From: JAGNLA01 sp964472265
Lineage (GTDB): Bacteria; Caldisericota; Caldisericia; JAAYUI01
Length of the DNA: 38,632 nt
Direction: 5' to 3'
NCBI GenBank assembly: GCA_964472265.1
Contig: CAYYJO010000008.1
Coordinates: forward strand, 1 to 38,632
Below, in pieces: positions 27,874 through 35,893 of the stretch. The translations under genes were made by a program, and so were the position numbers. How positions within the stretch are numbered: the first letter of the stretch is position 1; every line of letters starts with the position of its first letter. The notes below the pieces were generated by a model that had not been told where the DNA came from, ran no database searches, and saw only the letters and a program-made list of their open reading frames with translations.

Positions 27874-29780
27874 TTCCTGAACTTGACCTCAGGAAGGGTG
27901 TAAGTTTTTCCGGCTTCAAGCGTGATTGTCGTTTTGTATGGAATCGGGAGATAGTTTGGTGGCGACTTGTATCCGGCTGCCACGATCTCGATTGTGTAGG
28001 TACCGGCTGGTCTTGTGACGGTTGCTGAACCGGTTCCGACCTGTGAGCCGTTGATTTTGATGGCTGCGGTGCCGACGTTGCAGGTGATGACAATTGTTCC
28101 ATCTTTGACGACCGGTTTATCCGGGGTGACAGGTTTTGATCCTGTGTTGCCGGTGTTGCCTTTATTGTCGGTGTTTCCGGTTGTTCCAGTGCTTGTTGTG
28201 CCTGTGTTGCCTGTGTTGCCAGTTTGCGGGTTGGTTGTTGGCGTTTCACCGGTGTCGATTTTTCCTGTTGCGGAGAATTCAAGACTGACCGTTATTTTCA
28301 CCGGTTCCCCGAAGTCAGGCTTCAAGGTGATGGTGCCTGAATAATTTTGACCTGGCTTAATTTTAAGTGGATTGACCGAAACCGGTATCGTTTTTGAGGC
28401 ATCTTTTTCCAAAATTACATCGTCTTTATCGATTGAAATCCATTCGGCTCCAATATCTTTTGTTACTTGCAAAACGTAGCCGCCAGTATTTTTGATCACA
28501 ATGTCCTTTGGTCCTGGAATGGTCTCAACTTTTCCCCATGAGATTGTTTTTGGCGTCGAAATTGAGAGCTTGCCGGGTTTGGACATTTCAACTGTGTCTG
28601 CAATCTGTTTTTCGCCTGCTTTTATCTCGATCTGTTTTGTGTTGTCGATGTAGCCTTCGAGGTGGAGTTTGAGATCGTAAGCTCCTGCCTGTAGTTGTGG
28701 AACCTCAGCCGGTGTAACGCCGTAGTTTACGAAATCCTTTTCAGAGATGCCCTTCATGAAAATCTCGGCGCCCGAAGGGGTTGAAGTGATGGTTATGCTG
28801 CCTGGTTTTGGCTTGAGCATCTGCCAGCCGAAGAGGAACCCGAAGACGAGAATTGCTATTGCTCCGATAATGCCTGCAATTTTCAGAATGTTTCTCTTGA
28901 CCCTAGGGTTTGATCTTGGAACCTTCCTGGCTTTTATCACCGTGTTCTTGGTTCCGCCAAATTTTACGGCGAGTCCTGAAATGGCAGACAAAAGCTCGTT
29001 CGTGTTCTGGAAGCGGTCATCAGGGTTCTTTGCCAGCATGTGGCCGATGACCTCGACGACTTCCTGCGGAATGTCTTTTCTGAGGTTTGCAAGCGGGAAC
29101 GGCTCCTTGTTGATGTGCATGTTGAGCACGCCCCAGGGTGTGTCTGATTCAAACGGGACTTCACCGGCAAGCATCTCGTAAAAGACTATTCCAAGCGAGT
29201 AGAAATCAGTTCTCTGATCAACCTTCAATCCCTGCGCCTGCTCTGGGGACATGTATTCAGGCGTGCCGATGAATGAGCCGGCTGTGGTCATGGTTACAAA
29301 ATCCCTGGACTTTGCGATTCCGAAATCCATTATCTTGACCTGGCCGGTTGGTGTGATCATGAGATTCTGGCTCTTGATGTCCCGGTGTGCGATGATGCCT
29401 GATTTATAGGCCTTGTCGAGTGCCTTGACCGATTGGAGCATGTAGGAGATTGCATCTGCAAGGGGAAGTGGCCCCTGTTGCTCGATCATGCTCGTCAATG
29501 TTTTGCCCTCAATGAATTCCATGACCATGTAATATGTCTGGTCTTCACTGCCAAAATCCATGACGGCGCAGATGTTGTCGTGGTTGAGCTTCATGGCCGA
29601 CTCGGCTTCTCTTTTGAACCTCTCAACGTAGTCAGCGCCTTGCGTGTACTGTTCTCTGAGAATTTTGAGGGCGACAATCTGACCTTTTGTGATGTCTCTG
29701 GCAAGATAGACTTCGGCCATTCCGCCGCCGCCGACCTTGTCGTAAATCTTATACTTGCCGCCTAGCGTTTTTCCAATCAT
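27870..29780 (-). CDS. Transmembrane Ser/Thr protein kinase with PEGA domains (PknB-like)
   Basis: 636 residues. The cytosolic kinase domain (about 10-270) is intact: Gly loop GGGGMAEV (17-24), Lys39 in ALKIL, HRD (132-134, in AHRDIKSQN), DFG (152-154) and GTPEYMSPEQ in the activation segment. One membrane helix follows (about 300-322, IAGIIGAIAILVFGFLFGW). The outer part has a PEGA domain (ITITSTPSGAEIFMKG), a sandwich with WISIDKDDVILEKDASKTI, a Gly/Thr/Asn-rich linker (about 505-545, repeats of TGNTGNTG) and a second PEGA domain (IVITCNVGTAAIKINGSQVG). ATG 29780 overlaps the upstream stop as ATGA. Its substrates are unknown; the pseudokinase protein encoded just upstream is a natural partner. 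Confidence 0.95.
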   Translation of the reverse strand: MIGKTLGGKYKIYDKVGGGGMAEVYLARDITKGQIVALKILREQYTQGADYVERFKREAESAMKLNHDNICAVMDFGSEDQTYYMVMEFIEGKTLTSMIEQQGPLPLADAISYMLQSVKALDKAYKSGIIAHRDIKSQNLMITPTGQVKIMDFGIAKSRDFVTMTTAGSFIGTPEYMSPEQAQGLKVDQRTDFYSLGIVFYEMLAGEVPFESDTPWGVLNMHINKEPFPLANLRKDIPQEVVEVIGHMLAKNPDDRFQNTNELLSAISGLAVKFGGTKNTVIKARKVPRSNPRVKRNILKIAGIIGAIAILVFGFLFGWQMLKPKPGSITITSTPSGAEIFMKGISEKDFVNYGVTPAEVPQLQAGAYDLKLHLEGYIDNTKQIEIKAGEKQIADTVEMSKPGKLSISTPKTISWGKVETIPGPKDIVIKNTGGYVLQVTKDIGAEWISIDKDDVILEKDASKTIPVSVNPLKIKPGQNYSGTITLKPDFGEPVKITVSLEFSATGKIDTGETPTTNPQTGNTGNTGTTSTGTTGNTDNKGNTGNTGSKPVTPDKPVVKDGTIVITCNVGTAAIKINGSQVGTGSATVTRPAGTYTIEIVAAGYKSPPNYLPIPYKTTITLEAGKTYTLPEVKFRK

Positions 29781-32700
29781 GTCACCTTGCCTGAGTTGTC
29801 GGCGCCCAGAAGCTCATCCATTGTCGTTTTTAGAGCAGACAGGTGAGATTTGGCTTTTTTGGCCAGCATCTGCACCTCGGAGGGATCGCCCGGATTCTTG
29901 TCTATTGTACTCAATGTTTCAAAAAGTTCTTTAAACGGCGTGTCAATTTCCATCTTCAGCTGGGTCACCAGCTGTTTCCGCTGTTTTACAGTCTCTCTCA
30001 GGTGTTTGTTCTCGTCTTCAAGTACCGATTTTCTTGTAAACTCCTGATAAAGCCTTGCAGAGTTGACTGCAAAGGCGGCATGTGAACAAAGAGCTTCGAA
30101 AAATTCAGCGTTTTTCTTCGAGAAGTAGAATGTTGGAACCTGTGAATCAACATAAATGAGACCCAAAATATTTTCGCCTATCTTCATTGGCCCGCACATG
30201 ATCGACCGGAGTGACAACCCGACAATCGAGTCTCTGGCCCTGAATTTGTCGTCAGAAGCCGTGTCTGTTATCGAGAGCAGCTTTTTCTGTTCAAGCACTG
30301 AGTCGGTCACCGATTTGGAGAAGGCAAACTCCTCCTGCCTCATCGATTCCTTGTTCCTGTTCCTGCCGGCAGCAAACGAGAGCTTGCCAGGTTCCTGGAT
30401 CATCATGATAAATCCACGTTCGGCGCCAGTTACCTTGACAGCCATGTCAACAATCATCGGCAGTAGCTCAGAAATGTCGCTGATTTGACCTAAAGCTTTG
30501 CTGATTTCAAGGAGCATGCGGAGATTTCTGTAGTCTTCCCCGTATTTTCCTATCTCCTTGTCGATCTCAAGCTCGGAGGTTCTGATACGTTTGAGCTCCC
30601 GCTGGGCATTTTCCTCTTCAAAGAAAAGCCTGGCTTCGGCAAGTTTTGAGAGCGCCCTGAAATATTCTCCCTGTTTGACGAACAGGTCAGCAAGCTCGAT
30701 TTTTAGGTTGTTTGCTTCACGCTTCAAGCCACGGTCTTCAAAGTACTGGAGGGTTTTGACGTAGCAGTCTTCAGCCTTGTCCCACTTCTCCTGGTACATT
30801 GCGAGTGCGCCGCCGAGTTTGCTTGCAATGGCTTTTTGCATGGTGTCATCTGTTGAATCAGCCAGGTCAGTCAGGAGCTTTGAATATTTTCTGGATTTCT
30901 CGATATCCTGTTTTGAAAGCCATATTCTTCCGAGGGCTTCGAAGGTCTTTGAAAGGTAGTGATAATCGTTCTGTTCTGAAAGAATTTTTTCGGCACGCTC
31001 CAGGCTGATGATCGCCTGGTCGATCTGACCGTTGTCGAAGTAGTATTCGCCGATGTAAGCCAGTGATCTCCCGATTGTTACGTTGTCGCCTGACTCTTCG
31101 GCAATTCGTCTGGCTTTTTCAATGTGGTGCTGGGCTTCCTTTGGCTGCCCCTTGGAATCGATTGTTGAGCCAAGCTCAAAGAGAGCTTTGGCAAGGTTCC
31201 TCTTTGAACCGAGCTTTGCCTCGTCCTTGACCCATTCGTGAATGTTTGTCAGTGCAGAGTTCATGTCTGGCAGTGTCTTGAAATACTGGCTTGCTATCTG
31301 GTGGAATTCCGCCCTGACATCAAGACTGAAACATCCCTGGATTAGACCGGTTGAACGCCTTATCAGCCTTCCGGCCTTTTCATTGTCGCCTTTCATGAGG
31401 GAGAGCTTGATCTGCCAGAGTTCACACTTTGCCTGGAGGTCGTGAAGCTTTGCCGATTTGGTGATGACGCTCGCTGCAACAACTGTTTTTTCTGCTTCTT
31501 CAAAATCGGCCATAGCCATTTTAACACGGCTCAAAGCCAGAAGGGAGATGGTTTTTATGTAGGAGTCCTCGCTTGAAGCAAAGCGATTTGCAAGGTTTTG
31601 GGCAGAGATTGGGTCGTTGTCAAGCAGATGACTCAGCTGACAGTCGATGAAGTGACGTTTTAGCCAGATGTCTGAAATCTGTTCCGAGACTGGTTCCGCT
31701 TCATAGAAGAACAGGGCGGTTTTTGGTAGCCTGGCTTTGTATGAGGCAATGGTTTTGAGTGCTAGTGTGTCAGGGTTTGTGGTGTGGATTCTTGAGAGCA
31801 GGTCAACGGTCTCGGCAAACTCGTTCATTCCGTAAAGGCAAAGCCCCGTTTTCACCTGGCAGTCGGCCTGGAATTCCTTTTCGTCCTCAGGAATCATGAG
31901 GACTAATTTGTTAAGGTAGAACCTGGCTTCGGGGTAACTCAGCTGTCTTGTGCAGTGAGTGTAGGCTTCAAGCGATGTTTTGAAGGCAATGACCGCATCA
32001 TTTCCTTTGAGCGCCAGCTGGCTGAGGGTTTCGCTCCATTCAGGGAGCGTGGCTTTGTTGGCCGAAGCAGTTTTGAGACAGTGTCCGAAAAGCTCTTTTC
32101 GAATCGATATTGGCGTCGAATTGAGAGCAAATTCCATGTAGTCGTCAGATTCGATGTCGAAGAAGGATCGGTCTGACTCCCTGCAGGTCTGGAGCACCCC
32201 GTTTGCCACGAGTCCGAAGAGTGCGTTTGCCAGATATTCGGGTTTTGTGAAGTTGGGCAATCCGCTAGTGGCATTTTCGATTTCCAGGGCGGTTGCCCTT
32301 CCTCCTAGAACTGCCAGAACCCTTACGAGTGTGAGTTCGGAATCGTCCAGGTGTTCAAGGAGTTTCCCGACGAAGATGCTGGATTCGGCAAACTTCCTGA
32401 GCTCCTGGAATTTTTTGTCAGAAAAGGTGAGGTGTCCGGTTGTTTGTGTGAGTGCGCCCGTGACTACACAGAGCCTGACAAGTTCGTTGATTTTCTGAAT
32501 GTTTCCGCCTGTGCTCTCGAAGAAGGACTGGATGGTGTTTTCTGGCAAGTCTGGGGCATCGAGCATTGCGCGGATGTACTGGGCCGTTGAGTGGAAATCG
32601 AGTGGACTGATCTGGATTCTTGTCACTTCATCCGAACCGGTGATCTGGTCAAAGTAGAACTGCTGATCGCCTCTCACCCTCGAGAGATTGTAGGTGCACA

Positions 32701-33994
32701 CGAGCATTAGTTTGAGTTGTGAAATTGATGGAAGTATGTGCGTGATCAGTTTCAAAAGAGATTCCGATGCCTGGTGCAGATCCTCAATGATCAGGCAGAT
32801 TGGTTTGATGCGGCTTATTTCTGACAGAAAGGTTAGGTACCCTTCAAAAAGAGTGGTCTGGTCAGGAAAAATATCCTCAACTTCCAAACCGGTTTTGCCT
32901 TCCATCTGGTCAAGCATGTAGCGGTAGTTGTTGATTACTGCCAAATTTGCTTCTTTGACTGTTCTGGTGATTTCCTGGTTGAATCTGATGATCGGTTCGA
33001 GTGGATTGAATCGAGAGATGCATGTTACCACCGACATCTGGTGGCCATCGGTTGGATTTTTCTGTGCAAACTCGTGTACGAGGTGGCTCTTGCCGTTGCC
33101 GTCGTCGCCTTCGATGAGGATGACTTTGCCGGACTGGAACGATTCTTCGAGCAAGTCTTCCAGCAGTGAGCGTTTCTCGGAGGTTTTCCTGCTGTCGATT
33201 CTCTTGTGGAGCCTTGAGAGGTACAGATCGCCTGCCGGTTTTGACTGGAAATCAGGCAAGGATTGAATCAGTTGCTGAAAACTGGTTATCGGTTCCTCGT
33301 GACCCATGCCAAAGAGTCTCAGGATGATTCCTTGAAGCTTTTCCGGAATTGACGGTTTCAGGTCTTTTTGATCCGGTAGCCCTTCTTCGCAGTCAACGCC
33401 GAAACAGCTGCAGATGAGCTTTCCGAGCATGATGAGATCGTTTCTTTTGTTGGTGTCTTGCTGTCCTGATTCGTCTGCGTCAGCCAGAGTAAGTCCGTAG
33501 CCCGTTATCTTGACCTGGTACGGGAATTCAAAAAGCCTTGCAGTCCACCACAAACCGGTTTCCTTTGGATTCTGCCTGATCAGTTTGACGCTGTCCGACC
33601 TGAGATTTCCATGAGCAAGTCCGTGCCTGTGGAGATAATCCAGTCCATCGGCAATCTGGAAGAGAACGTAGATCACTGCCTGGATATCCATCTGTTTCAG
33701 AAGATTGTGGATAGATTCGCAGTCGTAGAAAGGCCGTGTGTACCAAAGTTTGGAATTTTCAGTAACACCAACGTCAAGAACTGGAGCCAGATTTGGATGG
33801 TTCAGTCTTTTCAGGGACATCAGCTGGAGATGGTTGAAGGCCATGTCTTCAGCGTCAAAATCCCATTTGAGTATTTTGAGCACAACATCACTGGATTGCT
33901 GGTCTTTAGCCTTGTAGGTCAGTCCAGAATGCCCGATGCCCAGAATATCTGATATCTCCAGTCCGCCAACGCGCAGTTCACCGGTGTCAGTCAT
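29777..33994 (-). CDS. Pseudokinase-ATPase-TPR-GAF signalling protein
   Basis: 1405 residues, no signal peptide. A kinase fold (about 10-265) keeps the glycine loop (GIGHSGLTY, 19-27) and Lys40, but the catalytic HRD is HGN (128-130) and DFG is GYG (165-167), so it should not phosphorylate. A STAND/AAA-type ATPase follows: Walker A GDDGNGKS (296-303) and Walker B LIIEDLH (401-407). Then come several hundred residues of TPR-like helices (for example GRSLAYIGEYYFDNGQIDQA), a GAF domain (about 1190-1340, LLPMIVDMAVKVTGAERGF to LGLIYVDSQVPTFYF) and a helical end. The layout resembles PknK-type and fungal-hybrid-kinase-like signalling ATPases without a histidine kinase. ATG 33994 has GAGGA upstream. 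It is first in its operon. Confidence 0.9.
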   Translation of the reverse strand: MTDTGELRVGGLEISDILGIGHSGLTYKAKDQQSSDVVLKILKWDFDAEDMAFNHLQLMSLKRLNHPNLAPVLDVGVTENSKLWYTRPFYDCESIHNLLKQMDIQAVIYVLFQIADGLDYLHRHGLAHGNLRSDSVKLIRQNPKETGLWWTARLFEFPYQVKITGYGLTLADADESGQQDTNKRNDLIMLGKLICSCFGVDCEEGLPDQKDLKPSIPEKLQGIILRLFGMGHEEPITSFQQLIQSLPDFQSKPAGDLYLSRLHKRIDSRKTSEKRSLLEDLLEESFQSGKVILIEGDDGNGKSHLVHEFAQKNPTDGHQMSVVTCISRFNPLEPIIRFNQEITRTVKEANLAVINNYRYMLDQMEGKTGLEVEDIFPDQTTLFEGYLTFLSEISRIKPICLIIEDLHQASESLLKLITHILPSISQLKLMLVCTYNLSRVRGDQQFYFDQITGSDEVTRIQISPLDFHSTAQYIRAMLDAPDLPENTIQSFFESTGGNIQKINELVRLCVVTGALTQTTGHLTFSDKKFQELRKFAESSIFVGKLLEHLDDSELTLVRVLAVLGGRATALEIENATSGLPNFTKPEYLANALFGLVANGVLQTCRESDRSFFDIESDDYMEFALNSTPISIRKELFGHCLKTASANKATLPEWSETLSQLALKGNDAVIAFKTSLEAYTHCTRQLSYPEARFYLNKLVLMIPEDEKEFQADCQVKTGLCLYGMNEFAETVDLLSRIHTTNPDTLALKTIASYKARLPKTALFFYEAEPVSEQISDIWLKRHFIDCQLSHLLDNDPISAQNLANRFASSEDSYIKTISLLALSRVKMAMADFEEAEKTVVAASVITKSAKLHDLQAKCELWQIKLSLMKGDNEKAGRLIRRSTGLIQGCFSLDVRAEFHQIASQYFKTLPDMNSALTNIHEWVKDEAKLGSKRNLAKALFELGSTIDSKGQPKEAQHHIEKARRIAEESGDNVTIGRSLAYIGEYYFDNGQIDQAIISLERAEKILSEQNDYHYLSKTFEALGRIWLSKQDIEKSRKYSKLLTDLADSTDDTMQKAIASKLGGALAMYQEKWDKAEDCYVKTLQYFEDRGLKREANNLKIELADLFVKQGEYFRALSKLAEARLFFEEENAQRELKRIRTSELEIDKEIGKYGEDYRNLRMLLEISKALGQISDISELLPMIVDMAVKVTGAERGFIMMIQEPGKLSFAAGRNRNKESMRQEEFAFSKSVTDSVLEQKKLLSITDTASDDKFRARDSIVGLSLRSIMCGPMKIGENILGLIYVDSQVPTFYFSKKNAEFFEALCSHAAFAVNSARLYQEFTRKSVLEDENKHLRETVKQRKQLVTQLKMEIDTPFKELFETLSTIDKNPGDPSEVQMLAKKAKSHLSALKTTMDELLGADNSGKVT

Positions 33995-34020
33995 TTTATC
34001 CTCAATGGCATTTCTAAAAT

Positions 34021-34049
34021 ATTATAAAACATTGAGCAATTGTATGCAA
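34021..34049 (-). promoter_or_regulatory. Predicted promoter of the kinase-gingipain operon
   Basis: On the minus strand, TTGCAT (plus 34044-34049) is followed after 17 bases by a perfect TATAAT (plus 34021-34026). The predicted transcript starts near 34014, about 20 bases ahead of the ATG at 33994, with GAGGA in between. An ATTG-AG-CAAT dyad lies wholly inside the spacer. Confidence 0.65.
34031..34040. promoter_or_regulatory. ATTG-NN-CAAT dyad, copy 1 (possible operator)
   Basis: ATTGAGCAAT falls between the -35 and -10 boxes of the minus-strand promoter. The same site, inverted, recurs at 34081-34090. A protein bound here would block RNA polymerase. Confidence 0.45.
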
Positions 34050-34080
34050 GTTTGTTAATCTCATTTTTAAAATCTGCACG

Positions 34081-34090
34081 ATTGCTCAAT
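34081..34090. promoter_or_regulatory. ATTG-NN-CAAT dyad, copy 2 (possible operator)
   Basis: ATTGCTCAAT is the exact reverse complement of copy 1, 50 bp away (about five helical turns). It ends 4 bp upstream of the -35 box of the rimP promoter. The two copies could bind the same regulator on the same face of the helix. Confidence 0.45.
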
Positions 34091-34094
34091 CGTC

Positions 34095-34123
34095 TTGATA
34101 TTGACGTCATTATCAAGTATATT
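34095..34123 (+). promoter_or_regulatory. Predicted promoter of the rimP-nusA-infB operon with an overlapping palindrome
   Basis: TTGATA (34095-34100), 17-base spacer, TATATT (34118-34123); each box matches the consensus at 5 of 6 positions. A 22-bp near-palindrome (34095-34116) covers the -35 box and spacer: TTGATA and TATCAA arms around a TGACGTCA core, with one mismatched pair. Transcription would start near 34130. Confidence 0.6.
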
Positions 34124-34137
34124 AATTGGAAGTCTTT

Positions 34138-34596
34138 TTGGAAGGAGTTGTCAAGATAGGCGCAACTTACCTGGACAGGGCTGAGCCTTTGGTTCTGTCT
34201 GCACTTGATGAACTCGGCTATTCTCTCGTGGAGATGTCCGAGAAGTTTGCAAAGGGTGATTACCTTGTGACAATCGTTGTTTGGAGACCCGAGGGAATCG
34301 GCATTTCCGACTGCGTAAGGATCACAAAGAAGCTTCACCCGATGCTTGAGGCTGATTCAGTCATCCCCGACTACGTTAGGCTGGAGGTCTCATCACCAGG
34401 CATAGACAGAAAGTTGAAAAACCTTCTTGAACTCAACATTTTCAAAGGGATAGAAGTCACCCTGAATCTTGACACGCACAAGCCGGTAACAGGCAAATCG
34501 ATGGGGACAGACGGCGATTTTGCAGTGATAGATGTCGACGGACACGAGCTCAGGTATCCACTTGCCTCGATAACGAGCGCAAGGCTGGTCGGGTAG
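34138..34596 (+). CDS. rimP: Ribosome maturation factor RimP
   Basis: Helps assemble the 30S ribosomal subunit. About 150 residues. Recognised by LDELGYSLVEMSEKFAKGDY, the central LEVSSPGIDRKL motif (family signature LEVSSPG-DRPL) and the C-terminal SH3-like strands (FKGIEVTLNLD, GDFAVIDVDGHELRYPL). It opens the usual rimP-nusA-ylxR-infB order. The start is unclear. TTG 34126 would lie upstream of the predicted transcription start. TTG 34138 has GGAAG 5 bases before it and is used here. The strongest ribosome site (GGAAGGAG, 34140-34147) instead points to an in-frame ATA at 34156, whose product would begin near where family members do. Confidence 0.92.
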   Translation: MEGVVKIGATYLDRAEPLVLSALDELGYSLVEMSEKFAKGDYLVTIVVWRPEGIGISDCVRITKKLHPMLEADSVIPDYVRLEVSSPGIDRKLKNLLELNIFKGIEVTLNLDTHKPVTGKSMGTDGDFAVIDVDGHELRYPLASITSARLVG

Positions 34597-34604
34597 GAGG
34601 CACC

Positions 34605-35633
34605 ATGAAAGCTGCTGATTTCTTCATCGCATTGGCCGATATCGCCCGTGAAAAGGGCGTTGAATATGATGTTTTGCTTGAGGCCATCAGACAAGGTCTT
34701 CTTGCTGCCTACAAAAAGGTTTACAAAACATCCAGCAACGTCGAGGTAATCCTTGACGACAAGGAGAAGAGGATTGACATCCTTGCAGTGAAAACTGTTG
34801 TCGATGCCGTTGAAGACCCGCAGGCCGAGATCTCTGTTGCAGATGCAAAACGCTACAAAAAAGAAGCCTCAGAGGGCGACCTTCTCAAGTTCGAGGTTAC
34901 TCCTTCAGACTTTGGCAGATTTGCTGCCATCACTTGCAAGCAAATCGTAACCCAGAGGCTCAAGGAAGCTGAAAAGGAAAAGGTTCTCAGGGAGTTTACT
35001 GCCAGAGAGCATGACATGGTTTTTGGCGAAGTCAGCAGAACTGCTGGAGAAAACATCTACTTCAACCTCGGCAAGGCAGAGGGCGTTTTGCCAAAAGCCG
35101 AGCAGATACCAGGCGAAGTTTACAGCCCAGGCAGAAAGTTCCACTGCTACATTCTTAAGGTCGACAAAGCCTCAAAAGAACCGATGGTTGTACTCTCAAG
35201 AACCCATCCTCAGCTTCTGATAAAGCTCATGGAGCTAGAGATTCCGGAAATTGCCCAGGGAGTCATTGAGATCAGGGGTGTTGTGAGGGATCCAGGAACA
35301 AGGGCAAAGGTTGCCGTTGTAAGCAATCAGCAGAAAGTTGACCCGGTCGGCTCCTGCATTGGAACCAAAGGTGTGAGAATAAACGTCATTTCAGACGAAC
35401 TCAGGGGCGAACGCATCGATGTCCTCAAATGGTACGAGGATCCAAGGCAGTTCGTAGCATCAGCCCTCTCTCCTGCAAAAGTTTACTCTGTCCAGATCAT
35501 CGAGGATGAAAACAGGGCTATTGTTAAGGTTGAGCAGGATCAGTTCAGCCTGGCAATCGGAAAAAAAGGATCAAACGTCCGCCTGGCATCAAGGCTCGTC
35601 GGCTTCAAAATCGACATGAAGGTGCTTGAGTAG
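34605..35633 (+). CDS. nusA: Transcription termination/antitermination factor NusA
   Basis: Binds RNA polymerase and nascent RNA and controls pausing, termination and antitermination. 342 residues, the short form without C-terminal acidic repeats, as in Gram-positive and thermophilic lineages. Order: N-terminal polymerase-binding domain (1-125, EYDVLLEAIRQGLLAAYKK), S1 domain (about 130-200, MVFGEVSRTAGENIYFNLGKAEG), KH1 (DPVGSCIGTKGVRINVI) and KH2 (QFSLAIGKKGSNVRLASRL). ATG 34605, with GTAGGAGGCACC upstream, 8 bp after the rimP stop. It is followed 2 bp later by rnpM. Confidence 0.97.
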   Translation: MKAADFFIALADIAREKGVEYDVLLEAIRQGLLAAYKKVYKTSSNVEVILDDKEKRIDILAVKTVVDAVEDPQAEISVADAKRYKKEASEGDLLKFEVTPSDFGRFAAITCKQIVTQRLKEAEKEKVLREFTAREHDMVFGEVSRTAGENIYFNLGKAEGVLPKAEQIPGEVYSPGRKFHCYILKVDKASKEPMVVLSRTHPQLLIKLMELEIPEIAQGVIEIRGVVRDPGTRAKVAVVSNQQKVDPVGSCIGTKGVRINVISDELRGERIDVLKWYEDPRQFVASALSPAKVYSVQIIEDENRAIVKVEQDQFSLAIGKKGSNVRLASRLVGFKIDMKVLE

Positions 35634-35635
35634 AA

Positions 35636-35893
35636 ATGCCTGTCAGGACATGTGTCATCTGTGGCGCGAAAGCGGAGAAATCGGCCATGCACAGAATTGC
35701 ATCCGATTTTTCAATCGATGAAGCCAAGAAAACGCCTGGCCGTGGCGCTTACATCTGCAAACATAATTTATGTGTTGAAAACATTTCAAAGAGGAATACC
35801 ATTACTAGGTCTCTTCGCAGGACTCCCTCAAAGGAGCAGCTGGAAGGGATCAAGCAACGGTTAAAGGTGATTGATGAGCGAGAAGACAGTTGA
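35636..35893 (+). CDS. rnpM: YlxR/RnpM family RNA-binding protein
   Basis: 85-residue DUF448 protein, RnpM, which binds and modulates RNase P RNA in Bacillus. Signatures: RTCVICG (4-10), MHRIA (18-22) and PGRGAYIC (34-41), where the family has GRGAYLC. The basic C-terminus is SLRRTPSKEQLEGIKQRLK. It sits between nusA and infB, the family's standard position. No L7Ae-like gene (ylxQ) lies between it and infB, although many relatives have one there. It overlaps the infB start by 20 bp. Confidence 0.93.
   Translation: MPVRTCVICGAKAEKSAMHRIASDFSIDEAKKTPGRGAYICKHNLCVENISKRNTITRSLRRTPSKEQLEGIKQRLKVIDEREDS

Noticed and set aside
28139..28250. Short tandem repeats that could suggest a CRISPR array or a recombination site
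   Set aside because: They encode the TGNTGNTG linker of the kinase in frame; there are no spacers of regular length and no cas genes.
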